NCBI RefSeq assembly: GCF_048569485.1
Contig: NC_134357.1
Location: 333,550,742 to 333,614,741, forward strand
DNA: 64,000 bases
Direction: 5' to 3'
Source of the DNA: Anomaloglossus baeobatrachus
Taxonomy: Eukaryota > Chordata > Amphibia > Anura > Aromobatidae
Part shown: one piece after another, positions 21,531-33,486 of the stretch
How positions within the stretch are numbered: the first letter of the stretch is position 1
Layout: every line of letters begins with the position of its first letter
The notes under the pieces: generated by a model
The model's database searches: none
Told to the model about the DNA's origin: nothing
What the model saw: the letters and a program-made list of their open reading frames with translations, nothing else
Position numbers and translations under genes: made by a program

Positions 21531-22517
21531 GTTTCTAGACCTCTGGCTTTCCCTAGTTGGACAGAGCACCAAAGAGGGAGTACCCGGGGTGATGGAGTGG
21601 GGCAGCAAGATGATGTTACCCTCCACGGGTAGGGGTAGGTTCCGGGACTCTGGATGGTGATGGGGGTTTGCAGTGCAGGGGTCAGTCGGGTACCCACTCA
21701 GCAATGAAGCGGATGCTGACAACAGGGTAAACCAAGTCTCTGACTACCGTTGCCTCTCGAGCTCGTCTGGGTCTCGTCCCCTGAAGCACTGCCTGGTGGT
21801 CCGTAACCTGCCTCCTGGCACAAAAGTTTAGATTGTCTGTTGTGGCCCGGTAGTTTGGAGCTTTCCGGGCCCCGCTCCCCACTGGGTAAGTGAAGGATCC
21901 TGCTCTCAGGAGCTCTCGCTTGGGATTTCAGTGGGTCGCTTGTTTGGAAAGCCCTATTCCCCTCGTTGCGCTAGAGCCCCCGATTTCTGAGCTTGGTGGG
22001 AACAGTCCATAAAGGCCCTGTCCTCCGCAGGTTAATTGCCGGGTCGCCTGAAGCTTCTCCCCGACCTAGGGTCCGTGTACCCCGACGTGCCTTCGGTCCA
22101 TAACCGGTGATAGGACCAGGCTGTTGACCGTCCTCCTTGACGGGTTGCAGACACCTAGCCTCAATCCCCTGCAACCGGGGGTCCGACTCCTCTAGGTCCA
22201 GACCACCGTCTGCGACCTAGTTTACTTCTCCCCTGGGAGCTCCAACTCCCAGCTTCCTCAGACCCCATCACAGCTCGAGGTCTACCACTCAACTAACTTG
22301 ACACCTCCCACCTCCCTGCCTGACCCCTAGGTGGGCGGCCCTATTCCTGCTTAAGCAGCCTACTGGTGTGCCTGACAGGTGTGGTGCAAAGTGTATCTAG
22401 GATTTGTGAATGCTGGTGAAGGCAGTACTGCAGGATGGAGACCCAGAACCAAGTCCTGTACGGGGAGGGCAGATTGTGCAAAACCCTGTGACGACCCGGG
22501 TAGTCCAGGGCGTCACA
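21531..22517 (-). repeat. Solo LTR (987 bp), - strand
   Basis: The - strand start TGTGACGCCCTGGACTACC lies at 22517. The far end is placed at 21531 because this gives a CAAT duplication (21527-21530 and 22518-22521). Shares ATGGAGTGGGGCAGCAAG, CTCCACGGGTAGGGG and AACAGGGTAAACCAAGTCTC with other LTRs here. The left end does not finish in the usual CA, so that boundary is less certain. Confidence 0.7.
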
Positions 22518-22521
22518 CAAT

Positions 22522-23443
22522 AATTAGAAAAGATTGTTATTGTGTATTTTGCTGCGCAAAACGTTACAGAAAAAGCGCAGTATTTACGCTATGTGTAAAC
22601 ATGGTCTTGAAAATCGGACTGTAATCAATGAGAGTTCATTATAACCATTAATCTAAGGTACTCCAGTGATTGACAACCTTGAAATCCCTTGACTATTTTG
22701 TATCTATTTTCATCTGCATTGCATAACTTTCATAGTCTGAAAATGAGAAGGAAACCTAGCACAAGATTGGGCAAACACTGATCTGGCTGAGCAAGTATGG
22801 AAACCCAACTATTCTGGAAAAAAAAAAAGCATGGAAGTGAATTGTTATTCAAATGGATTGCACCCAAGATTTATTTCTTTTATTTAAAAGAAAGGACATT
22901 TGCAACTAATTACCATTAAAAACGAGGGTAGGTTTTATACATATGCGTAAAGAGACACAAAAAAAGTGTTGTTTTTTAAATTGACAGAAGGCAATGGCTC
23001 AAGGTTCTATTGAAACTTCTTTTTTTTCTCCTTCAACAGAAAGACATTTAATTTGACATGAAGTTTTTTTCGCTCTGTCAAATGGAGTAGGCAAATGACA
23101 GTGAGGGGGGTGGGATGGCACAAAATGTAGCCTGTGGCTGCAGGAAGCCGCTCTCCTATCACTCAGTGTCAGATTTCACATGCACTCTGCACCTATTATG
23201 TGGATGGACCTGGACAATGGGGGGTGGGGGGGATTTGTTTTTTTTTTTCAAAGGATTTTGCCTGGATCTCCTGGTTGGAGAAAACCTGTTAGCCAGGGTG
23301 GTGGAGGGGCAAGTGATGACCCTAAGCAGACAAGGAAGTGCCTTAACCCCTAAATTGCTGGTCAAGTAATTTGAAAGTGGCAGCAAATATGACAGAAATG
23401 AGACCCCCTTTTGTTTGTTGGTGGTAGACACATCTGACATACC
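22522..23443. other. No recognisable feature
   Basis: AT-rich with short homopolymer runs (22820, 23240). No repeat ends or coding signal that I can support. Confidence 0.5.
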
Positions 23444-23640
23444 TTTAAGGTTGTGTGCACATATTGCGTTTTTGCTTGCAGATTTTCACAAATTATGCCC
23501 GCAAAGTCTTTGAGAATCCTGACGTCTTGTGCACATGTTCAGGATCTTTTCTTTGCATATCAATTCTTTCTGCGTTTTCATCATTAAAAACAATAGGAAA
23601 AAAAACGCATTAAAAAAACCCACATAAAAACGTTCTCCCC
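23444..23640 (+). mobile_element. Partial MITE of the TGTGCGCAC-ended type
   Basis: AAGGTTGTGTGCACATATTGCG resembles the left ends at 42475 and 45561. It is followed by AAAGTCTTTGAGAAT and a TGCGTTTTCAT/AAAACGCA pair. No matching right end was found, so it seems cut by the next repeat. Confidence 0.45.
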
Positions 23641-23812
23641 GTGTTTATGTGGGTTTCTTCCGGGTTTTCCTGTTTCTTCCCACACTTCAAAGACAACCGA
23701 TAACAAATATAGATTGTGAGCTCCGATGGTGACAGTGATGCTGATGTATGTAAAGTGCTGCGCAGTATTAGCACTATATAAATATACAGATTATTATTGT
23801 TAGTGGGGAGAG
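23640..23812 (+). mobile_element. LINE 3' tail (L2/CR1-like)
   Basis: GTGTTTATGTGGGTTTCTTC, TTCCCACACTTCAAAGAC, AGATTGTGAGCTCC and TGTAAAGTGCTGCGCAGTAT, then CTATATAAATATACAGATTATTATTG, are the hallmarks of a widespread LINE 3' end that finishes in ATT-type repeats. Only the 3' tail is present, the normal 5' truncation. Confidence 0.6.
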
Positions 23813-24719
23813 TGATTGTTGCTGTCAAAGTCTATCAAAGTCCGCCATTCTGTACAATCTTATCAGTGTGTGTATACATATATATGGTGGATACTGTGTA
23901 GTTAGTATATAATTAAGCATATCGATTATATATTAATCACACTTTACATAGATGCTGTCAATACTATTTGATTTTCCTATAAAGAAGCAGATCGGCCCCA
24001 AAATATACTATTCTTACTGTAAGCACTATTTTTAATCAAAAAAGCGTAAAGCCACATGCATGCACAGCACCTGAATATACAGGTACATGAAGCCCATGTG
24101 GCTCCTTTAGTTTGTATATTTTCCATATTCGCCTGAATATCAACATAAAAAAAAACCTGTGGAGAATTGCAGAATTTTTGTTGGATTCTGTATAAATTGC
24201 ACAATATGGAATCTTATAATGGTATAATACTGCCTCATACACATTACAATAAAAGGGAACATGTTAGGCGATCGATCACAGCCACATATACTATTCTCTG
24301 GTATATTGTTCTTTGATGATCGGGCTGGGGACCATAGCAGAAGATATAATAAATCAGGTGTTGCCTCAGGGTGTATCTCCTCAGAGCTGCTGTAAATGAT
24401 TGACAGGTCCTCACTTCTACATATGGTGAGACTTGTCATTTGTCTGCATATTGATACAAAACCATGTCATTGTTGGGTGCTGATCCCAATGCCTTTTGTA
24501 TTTTCAAAGTTATTTACTTGTGTCTCATTGTCATTGGAATGTGACATGAACAAATTCTGGTAAAACATTAATCTGACCAACCACCTTACCTGAACAACAG
24601 AGATCACAAAAGAGCATTCTAGTTGGGGAACTGTGGAAAAATTAAATAATGCTTTCCAAAAAATGACATAAAAATAATGTGCCATAAAGCAGTGTGATCA
24701 TCATGACTTGTCTGTATAT
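23813..24719. other. No recognisable feature
   Basis: AT-rich, with no transposon ends or coding signal that I can support. Confidence 0.5.
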
Positions 24720-25537
24720 TTAAAGGGAACCTGTCACCAGTTTTTTGGCCTATAAGCTGCGGCCACCACCAGTGGGCTCTTATATACAGCATTCTAACAT
24801 GCTGTATATAAGTGCCCAGGCCGCTGTGTAGAACATAAAATTTACTTCATAATACTCACCTAAACCGGTTACTGCGGTGGATGTGGCTCAAATGGGTGTC
24901 TTCGTCCTCCAGTGCCGGCACCTCCTCTTTCAGCCATCCTCGTCCTCCTTCTGAAGCTTGTGTGCATGACGCGTCTGCGTCATATGTACAAAAAAGAAAG
25001 TCCACAGCACCTTGGTTGGTTAAATAATATATGCCTGTGCATCAGCACAATCAGAAACTTAGGAAAGCACGTCCATGATCAAGGGATCATTTGAAATGAC
25101 ATACCAAATAGTAAAGATGACAGCGTTCCTCCGAGTGAAGAAAAACTTATTATCCTTTATTCCAGGGATCTCAAACACGCGGCCCACGGGCCGCATGCGG
25201 CCCGTCAGGCTGCTTCGTGCGGCTCCCAGGCCCGTGCCCCTGGTCACTATTGCGGCCGGTGCAGGGGCCGCAGCCACTGTCTGCACTTTGTTAGATGAGT
25301 GTTTTGCCGGCGCTGCGTTCTCAGAAGCAAGGACTGTGCGCGCGCAGCGCCGGCAAAACAACCATCTGATCTGACATAAATCGCTGCCAGTGGCTGCGGC
25401 CCCTGCACCGGCCGCGATAGTCACCGGGGGCACGGCCTGCAGACAGCGAGAAGCAGAGGTGAGGAGCCGAGGGAACGCGGGACAGGTGAGAAGAATGGTG
25501 GTTTTTTATTTTTTTGTGTATGTGAAGGACGGCACAT

Positions 25538-26045
25538 TAACCCCTTAGCGACCTATGACGTACTGAGTACATCATGGCTCCCTGGTACTTAAGGATCCAT
25601 GACATACCCAGTACGTCATGGCGAGATCGCGGCCCCGGTGGCTGCGATCGCTGTTTGCATTGCAAATAGCAAATACCTTAGATTCGGGGAGGAGGGGACA
25701 TCAGGAGGGGTGGTGTCTCCTCCCCGGACCTACGGAGGCTGTGATTGGCTGTGCGGCATTCGTCAGCCAATCACAGCCACTGTAATGTTCCAGCCATTGA
25801 AAATGGCTGTAACATTGAAATCCAGCCATGATCAGTGCAGCTGTAGCACCGATCATTGGCTGGAGCTGGGTGACCTCTGTTTCACCCGCCCCCAGCTCTG
25901 ATTGGAGAGACCGGTCTTGTGACCGATCTGTCCAATCACTGTGGATCTGGGGCCAGAGACCGCCCCCTCAGCTTCACTCAGGAATCTGTGGGTGGAAGCC
26001 GAGAACGATCGGTAAATTATAGCGCCCCCTTTCACAGGCCGCCGC
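25538..26045 (+). repeat. TTAACCCCTTAGCGACC repeat inside the hAT element
   Basis: ATTAACCCCTTAGCGACCTA, TGACGTACTGAGTACATCAT and GTACGTCATGGCGAGATCGC form a recognisable frog repeat with inverted GTACGTCA words. The remainder (CAATCACAGCCACTGTAATG and so on) is GC-rich. No coding signal. Confidence 0.5.
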
Positions 26046-26059
26046 CACTGCCCCCCCAT

Positions 26060-27530
26060 TACTACAGGATGGGGACATTACTATAGAATAGGGACAAGGT
26101 GGGCACATTACTATAGAATAGGGACAAGGTGGGCACATGTCTATAGAATAGGGACAAGGTGGGCACATGACTATAGGATGGGGACAAGGTGGGCACATTA
26201 CTATAGGATGGGGACAAGGTGGGCACATGTCTATAGGATGGGGACAAGGTGGGCACATGTCTATAGGATGGGGACAAGGTGGGCACATGACTATAGCATG
26301 GAGACAAGGTGGGCACATGTCTATAGGATGGGGACAAGGTGGGCACATGACTATAGCATGGAGACAAGGTGGGCACATTACTATAGGATGGGGACAAGGT
26401 GGGCACATGTCTATAGGATAGGGACAAGGTGGGCACATGTCTAGGATGGGGACAAGGTGGGCACATGACTATAGCATGCGGACAAGGTGGGCACATGTCT
26501 ATATGATGGGGACAAGGTGGGCACATGACTATAGGATGGGGTCAAGGTGGGCACATGACTATAGGATGGGGACAAGGTGGGCACATGACTATAGGATGGG
26601 GACAAGGTGGGCACATTACTATAGAATAGGGACAAGGTGGGCACATGTCTATAGGATGGGGACAAGGTGGGCACATGTCTATAGCATGGGGACAAGGTGG
26701 GCACATGACTATAGGATGGGGACAAGGTGGGCACATTACTATAGAATAGGGACAAGGTGGGCACATGTCTATAGGATGGGGTCAAGGTGGGCACATGACT
26801 ATAGGATGGGGACAAGGTGGGCACATGACTATAGGATGGGGACAAGGTGGGCACATTACTATAGAATAGGGACAAGGTGGGCACATTACTATAGAATAGG
26901 GACAAGGTGGGCACATGTCTATAGGATGGGGACAAGGTGGGCAGATTACTATAGGATGGGGACAAGGTGGGCACATGTCTATAGGATGGGGCCAAGGTGG
27001 GCACATGACTATAGCATGGGGACAAGGTGGGCACTTGACTATAGGATGGGGACAAGGTGGGCACATGTCTATAGGATGGGGACAAGGTGGGCACATGACT
27101 ATAGGATGGGGACAAGGTGGGCACATGACTATAGGATGGGGACAAGGTGGGCACATGACTACAGAATAGGGACAAGGTGGGCACATGACTATAGGATGGG
27201 GACAAGGTGGGCACATGACTATAGGATGGGGACAAGGTGGGCACATGACTACAGAATAGGGACAAGGTGGGCACATGACTATAGGATGGGGACAAGGTGG
27301 GCACATGACAGAATAGGGACAAGGTGGGCACATGACTATAGGATGGGGACATTACTAAAAGATGGGGACATTACAAGGATGGGCATAATACTATTGGATG
27401 GGGACATTACTATAGAATAGGGACAAGGCTGGGGTCATTACTATAGGATGGGGACAAGGTGGGCACATTACTATAGGATGGGGACAAGGTGGGCACATTA
27501 CTATAGGATAGGGAACATTACTAAAGGATG
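26060..27530 (+). repeat. 30-bp minisatellite, about 48 copies
   Basis: The unit is GACAAGGTGGGCACATG followed by ACTATAGGATGGG. Variants alternate CATGACT, CATGTCT and CATTACT, and GGATGGG, GAATAGG and GCATGGG. The period is constant at 30 bases apart from a few shorter units near 26440 and 27310-27380. Because 30 is a multiple of three and the unit lacks stops in several frames, it creates open frames of up to 327 codons on both strands that have no coding meaning. Confidence 0.95.
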
Positions 27531-28282
27531 TTGGCCAAAATTTCTATATAGTGATAATTGTAACACTATTAGTTACAAGAATTGGATAAAATGTAAAAAA
27601 AAAAAAACTAAATAAGGCATGACTTTTTTTTAACATCAAATTTTTTTTTTAGATTTAACCAAAGAATGTGCACATTTGTTATAATAAACAAGTGAAAAAT
27701 GTTGAAAATCAGTCATCCAAAGGTGTGTAAAAAATATATATATGGTACCAATAAAAATGTCACTTTGTCCTGCAAAGAATGCGGCCCCCCAAATTATTTT
27801 TTTCCTCGGTGCGGCCCATACACCCAGCTGAGTTTGAGACCCCTGGTTTATTCCATCAGATGTGAAAACAGCAACTTTTTGACCTTGCGGTCTTTGTCAA
27901 GCAGCTACGTCATATACACTCGTCGGTCCTGCGCATGCACACTACAATATTTTGATCTGCCCTACTCAGGGCAGATCAAAGTGCGCCTGCTCAGGACCTG
28001 AATGCCGGCGAGTGTCTATGACGTCGGACGCGTCATGCTCCGTGGCTTCTGAAGGACGCTAGAGGCGGCGAAAGAGGCGGCACTGGTACCGGAGGACGAA
28101 GATGCCCATTTGACCCACATACACCGCAGCGACCAGTTTAGGCAAGTATTATAAAGTGTTTTTTATTTTCTACACAGCGGTCTGGGATCTTATATACAGC
28201 ATGTTAGAATGCTATATATAAGAGCCCACTGGTGGTGGCCGCAGCTTATAGGGCAAAAAACTGGTGACAGGTTCCCTTTAAG

Positions 28283-29007
28283 AAAATAAACAAAAGTTCT
28301 CGGACCTATATTATTCAATGGGGTATTGTTGATCAACATTCTCATGTTAATATGCTATGAGAAAAAAATTACAGCATTCTGCGATTTGATGTGTCAATCA
28401 GAAGAAACTCCTCCATGAAAGTCTATGGGTGCGTGGAAAACATCAGACTGCACTCGGATGCCATCCAAGTGCAGATTGATTTCCACAGACTCACACAATG
28501 GAGAAATTTTGTTCTTCATCTTCTCCTCACAGATGAGAGAATCGGATCATACTATGCTGACACTTTGATCAGAGCTTGATCAGAGTATCGTTAACATAAT
28601 CAACCAGATTCTCGCAAATGAGATAATCTAGCCTAACTGGGGTGTATCGGGCTCACAGTGTTTTTGATATCAACAACATAACATGAACACTTAAGAAATT
28701 TGCCCCAATGTCTAATCTAACGGACAACCCTTTAAAATTCAGGACAGCAAAGCAATTAAACATTTGTGGCTGAGCATAAATAATTGCTATTCTTGCATTG
28801 TAGCTATTTTTTTGTTGATCAGTACTAAAATGTAAATTGTTACTGTGATTCAATGGTGGTTCACTATAATCCTACATTCAATGCAGAAAAATAAAGGATA
28901 TAACATTTATGATTTAATAATTGAAATAGCACTAACATACTGCACAGTAATGTTTTCAGATTTGATGGAAAAAAATATATGCAGAAGTCTTAAAGGAGTT
29001 GTCTGCC
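28283..29007. other. Mostly unassigned, partly MITE-like
   Basis: At 28381-28620 words such as AAAGTCTATGGGTGCGTGGA, CACTCGGATGCCATCC and GAGAATCGGATC resemble a frog MITE type that recurs weakly near 43640-43760 and 51440-51560. No clear ends. The rest is AT-rich without features. Confidence 0.35.
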
Positions 29008-29584
29008 TTAAAGGGAACCTGTGACCACTTTTTTGGCCTATGAGCTGTGGCCACCACCACTGGGCTCTTATATACAGCATTCTAACATGCTGTATATAAG
29101 AGCCTAGGCCACTGGGTATAACATAAAAAACACTTTATAATACTCACCTAGAAGGTCGTTCCGGTGCACAATGATCGGAGGAGTGGCGTCGTTCTCCGGG
29201 ACTGGCGCCTCCCCTTGTGGTCATCTAGGTCTTCCTTATTCTGAAGCCGCGATGAATGATGCGTCTACGTCATACACACGCGCCGGCATTGAGGTCCTGC
29301 GCAGGCGCATTTTGATCTGACGTAGACGCGTCATGCACCGCGGCTTCAGAATAAGGAGGACCTAGATGGCAGAAAGGGGAGGCACCGTTCCTGAAGAACA
29401 ATGCCACCCCTCCGACCGTTGTGCACCGGAGCAACCTTCTAAGTGAGTATTCTATAGTGTTTTTTTATGTTATACCCAGCGGCCTGGGCTCTTATATACA
29501 GCATGTTAGAAGGCAGTATATAAGAGCCCAGTGGTGATGGCTGTAGCTTATAGGGCAAAAAAATTGGTGACAGGTTCCCTTTAA
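29008..29584. mobile_element. T2 (PiggyBac-type) MITE, complete
   Basis: TTAA at 29008-29011 and 29581-29584, ends AGGGAACCTGTGACC and GGTGACAGGTTCCCT. Nearly palindromic. Both arms contain TTATATACAGCAT and AAGGAGGACCTAGATG-type words. Each arm carries a 5' splice-site-like word, TACTCACCT at 29141 and AAGTGAGTATT at 29441. Non-coding. Confidence 0.9.
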
Positions 29585-29740
29585 ATATTTTTGCAATTGC
29601 GGTTAGTACAAATTTTCCATTTTTTTACATGCTATTTATTTCCCTATACATTCAATTTTGAAGTGGTCAGTGGGAATAAATCAACTGACAGGAGCTCAGA
29701 AAAAGTTAAAATACCTACAAACTTTCCTGTCAGACACTTA

Positions 29741-29755
29741 AGGCCCCTTTACACA
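29741..29755 (+). mobile_element. Orphan MITE end
   Basis: AGGCCCCTTTACACA preceded by TTA looks like the end of a TTA-target MITE. It is cut after 15 bases by the next insertion, and no partner end was recognised beyond 30342. Confidence 0.35.
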
Positions 29756-29758
29756 TTA

Positions 29759-30339
29759 AAGGCCACGTCTCACTAAGCGACATCGCTAGCAACATCGCTG
29801 CTGAGTCACATAACAGCGATCTTGCTAGCAATGTCACTGTGTGTGACATCCAGCAATGACCTAGCCCCTGCTGTGAGGTTGCCGGTCATTGCTGAATGTC
29901 CTGGACCATTTTTTGGTCGTTGCTCTCCCGCTGTGAAGCACACATCGCTGTGTTTGACAGCGAGAGAGCAACAATCTGAATGTGCAGGGAGCAGGGAGCC
30001 GGCTTCTGCGGACGCTGGTAACCAAGGTACACATCGGGTAACCAAGCAAAGGCTTTGCTTGGTTATCCAATATTTACCTTGGTTACCAGCATCCGCAGAT
30101 TCTAGAAGCCGGCTCCCTGCACATATAATCAAGGTATACATCGGGTAACTATGAGCAAAGCGCTTTGCTTAGTAACCCGATGTGTACTATGGTTACCAAG
30201 CACAGCGACGTTACATGTGTTGCTGGTGGCTGATCTCTGATTGCTGTGGAGATCTGCCTGTGTGACAGCTCACCAGCGATCCCTGCCAGGTCAGATCGCT
30301 GGTGGGATCGCTGGAGCGTCGCTAAGTGTGACGGTACCT
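29759..30339 (+). mobile_element. Harbinger-type MITE
   Basis: TTA at 29756-29758 and 30340-30342. Ends AAGGCCACGTCTCACTAAGC and the complement of GCTAAGTGTGACGGTACCT. Related to 4801-5574. It holds GGTAACCAAGG hairpins (30005-30085) and CATCGGGTAACTATGAGC with its complement at 30140-30185. Non-coding. Confidence 0.75.
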
Positions 30340-30342
30340 TTA

Positions 30343-31675
30343 GTTATGTTGGTAGAACCTGCTGATATCAACGGGTTGGGCAGAGAGTCTATCGTGTATG
30401 GGCCACCCCTTGACAAATGATTATGGTGGAGTTAAGAACTTGGGCATGTCCGACCTCAGATAACCGATCCTTTTGTTCTCCCAGTTCCAGTCACTGTGTA
30501 TGGGAAACATTGTTTGCTATGAATTAGGATCGCATTGTTCATAATTGAAATGATTATGTGCTCGAGTACACAAACCCTTGGAATAAGCTCCATTATGGAT
30601 TCTCAGTTAAAGCATTCTGAAGCCAGTAATAGATTGTGCAAGACAGAGGCTATAGAAGAAAAACGGCGCAACATTTTTAATGGAACCCAATTTGAAAAAT
30701 CATTTTTAGCCCTTAACAAACAAACAAAAAAAAAAAAACTAAGAAAAGAGTAAACAAAAAAAAGTTCTCTATAATACCCTATAATGTTCACAATCCATGC
30801 ACTTGGACAGATAAAGGATTTCTTGACGTTTAATTCTACTATAGAAGATGATTTCTGGAGGGCTCATATAAGATGACATTTGTCAAACCAAAAACATGCC
30901 TTCAGATCAATGACAGTCCCATTGGTTACAAAAGGGTTAACTATTATCTTCTTAATCCTTTCAGTGGCTTTTTGTGAACAAATGGGTCCCATCCCCCTAT
31001 GTACAGTCTTGGAGTGCCTGAATTCTCCACAACTGCTGCTACTTATTGCTCTCTACTCAATTTCTAGAGTATGTACACCCTGTATTGTGATCACCTAAAA
31101 CACCTATCACTTGTAATGTGTACGAATTACTACTGCATTTGCTCATAGAAATGGGCAGCATATTTTTGAGCTTCATATCAGCCTGAAGTGATGTGTTTTT
31201 CACCTGGACCCTATTGTATGATATTACTGTGTTATTACTGTGTCTGAATTTGGCCCATAAGAGAACCCCCTGGCATTTGGTGGTTAGTCTAATCGAAGTA
31301 TGGGTCATATTGCATGGATTTTTATTCTTTCTAGGACCAGCTTAAAGACGTTTTATATACCTATAAGAATAAAATAGGATCCAGAGGCAGTAGTGTGAAG
31401 GCTACACTGCTAGTGAATGCTGGGACTGACATATGAAGAACCACGGGACTATAGAAAAAAATTACATCAAAAACACAATATCTTTATGACTTGGTGGATG
31501 CACTCAATTTTTAATAAAAAAAGATATCTGCAAAACTACTGTGTTTTTCAATTAATTTACAAATCAGTCCTATATGTTAAGAAAATGCAGTAGAACAGAT
31601 GGCACTCAAAATTCACTGTACCAGTCTAATCCTGTAAAATCAGGATTCATGAGCCTGAACCTTAACACCGCAGTA
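30343..31675. other. No recognisable feature
   Basis: AT-rich, with an A-run near 30720-30760. No transposon ends or coding signal that I can support. Confidence 0.5.
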
Positions 31676-31884
31676 CAGTGAAGGAAATAATTATTTGATC
31701 CCTTGCTGATTTTGTAAGTTTGCCCACTGACAAAGACATGAACAGTCTATAATTTTAAGTGTAGTTTAATTTTGAGAGATAGAATATCCAAAATAAAATC
31801 CAGAAAATCACATTGTATAAAGTATATAAATTAATTTGTCTTTTGCAGAGAGAAATAAGTATTGATCCCTCTGGTAAACAAGAT

Positions 31885-32970
31885 TTAATATTTAGTGGCA
31901 AAACTCTTGGTGGCAAGCACAGCTGTTAGATGTTTTTTGTAGTTGATGATGAGCTTTGCGCACACGTCAGGAGGAATCTTGGTCCACTCTTCTTTGCAGA
32001 TTTTCTCTAAATCATTAAGATTTTGAGGCTGTCTTTTGGCAACTTGGAGCTTCAGCTCCCTCCATAAGTTTTCTATGGGATTAAGGTCTGGAGACTGACT
32101 AGGCCACTCCATGACCTTAATGTGCTTCTTTTTCAGCCACACTTGGCTGTATGTTTTGGGTCACTGTCATGCTGGAAGCCCCAGCCACATTTTTAATGTC
32201 CTGGCGGATGGAAGGAGGTTCTCACTTTGGATTTTACGGTACATGGCTCCATCCATTGTCCCATTAATGCGGTGAAGTAGTCCTGTGCCCTTAGCAGAGA
32301 AACAACCCAAAAAAAGTAATGTTTCCACCTCCATGCTGGACAGTGGGGACAGTGTTCTTTGGGTCATATGCAGCATTTCTCTTCCTTCAAGCACAGCAAG
32401 TTGAGTAAAGGCCAAAGAGCTCAATTTTTGTCTAATCTGACCACAGCACCTTTCCCCAATCACTCTCAGAATCATGCAGTTGTTCATTGGCAAATTTCAC
32501 ATGGGCCTGCACATGTGCCTTCTTGAGCAGTGGAACTTTGCAGGCACTGCAGGATTTTAAGCCATTAAAGCGTAATGTGTTACCAATGGTTTTCTTGGTC
32601 ACAGTGGTCCCAGCTGACTTGAGATCATTAGCAAGTTTGAGGCTGATCTCTCACCTCCCTCAGGATCCTGGATACCCCACAAGGTGAAATTTTGCATGGA
32701 GCCCTAGATCGATGTTGATTGACAGTCATTTTGCATTTCTTCTATTTTCTTACTATTGCACCAAAAGTTGTCTCCTCCTCACCTAGTGTCTGACGTATGG
32801 TTTTGTAGCCCATTCCAGCCTTGTGCAGGTCTTTAATCTTGTCCCTGACATCCTTAGAAAGCTCTTTGGTCTTGCCCATGTTGTAGATGCTAGAGTCTGA
32901 CTGATTAATTGAGTCTGTGAACAGGAGTCTTTTATACAGGTAACAATTTTAGACAGCTGTCTTTAATGCA
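31885..32970 (-). pseudogene. Tc1 transposase relict (outer element)
   Basis: A DD34E (Tc1/mariner) transposase on the - strand, broken by several frame changes. The C-terminal part, starting [20 protein letters not shown], carries NPIENLW with the third catalytic residue and continues through [10 protein letters not shown] to a stop at 31885. Just upstream the DSDPKHTAK motif holds the second aspartate, and [20 protein letters not shown] with [13 protein letters not shown] lies in the stretch at 32167-32340. The N-terminal helix-turn-helix part towards 32970 is degraded. The protein would cut and paste at TA. This copy cannot be active. Confidence 0.85.
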
Positions 32971-33486
32971 GGCAATGAGTTGATTAGGAGCATCTAAGTG
33001 GTCTGTAGGAGCTAGAAGCCTTAATGGGTTGTAGGGGATCAAATACTTATTTCTCTCTGCAAAAAGCAAAGAAATGTACACTACAGTTCAAAAGTATAGG
33101 GTCACTTGGATATTTCCTTATTTTTGAAAGAAAAGCACATTTTTTTTCAATGAAGCTAACAATAAATTAAACAGAAATGCACTCTATACATTGTTAATAT
33201 GGTAAATGACTATTCTACCTTTAAAAGTCTGTTTTTTCATGCAATATCTACATAGGTGTATAGAGGGCCATATCCAATAACCACCACTCCAGTGTTCTAA
33301 TTATACATTGTGTTTGCTATGTTAGAAGGCTAATGGATGTTTTGAAACACCTTGAAAACCTTTGTGCAAGTATATTAGCACAGCTGTAAACAGTATTGCT
33401 GCTTAGTGAAGCTATAAAACTGACCTTCCTTTGAGCTAGTTGAGAATCTGGAGCATTACATTTATTGGTTCCATTAAACTCTCGAA

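Larger units (their letters stand above)
25163..27845. mobile_element. hAT-type non-autonomous element
   Basis: Left end CAGGGATCTCAAAC and the complement of the right end CAGGGGTCTCAAACT are hAT-type inverted ends. Flanking CTTTATTC (25155-25162) and GTTTATTC (27846-27853) match at 7 of 8 bases, the 8-base duplication of hAT. Subterminal GCGGCCCACGGGCCGCATGC and an inverted pair (GTGCAGGGGCCGCAGCCACTG near 25260 and its complement near 25390). It carries another repeat and a 30-bp array. No transposase. Confidence 0.8.
24986..27907 (-). mobile_element. Retroposed insert in the T2 MITE (SINE/LINE-like)
   Basis: Flanked by CGTCATAT on both sides (24978-24985, 27908-27915). Read on the - strand it starts CTTGACAAAGACCGCAAGGT and goes on through GATGGAATAAA, after the hAT interruption through GTTTTTCTTCACTC, and ends GTGCTGTGGACTTTCTTTTT. 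This matches a retroposon type I recognise from frogs and fish (CTTGACAAAGGCC head). The exact class is uncertain. Confidence 0.55.
24720..28281 (+). mobile_element. T2 (PiggyBac-type) MITE carrying nested insertions
   Basis: TTAAAGGGAACCTGTCACCA at the left and TGGTGACAGGTTCCCTTTAA at the right, with TTAA at 24720-24723 and 28278-28281. Arms CTTATATACAGCATTCTAAC and ATATACAGCATGTTAGAATG mirror each other. Without the insert at 24986-27907 the element is about 640 bases, comparable to the uninterrupted copy at 29008-29584. Non-coding. Confidence 0.85.

Noticed and set aside
26437-27420. Open frame of 327 codons with a repeated 10-residue motif (and 303 codons on the other strand)
   Set aside because: Explained by the 30-base unit being a multiple of three and free of stops in several frames. 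No promoter, splice or start context.
26060-27530. CRISPR-like regular repeats
   Set aside because: The 30-base units follow each other without unique spacers, no cas genes lie near, and the surroundings are vertebrate transposons. It is a minisatellite.
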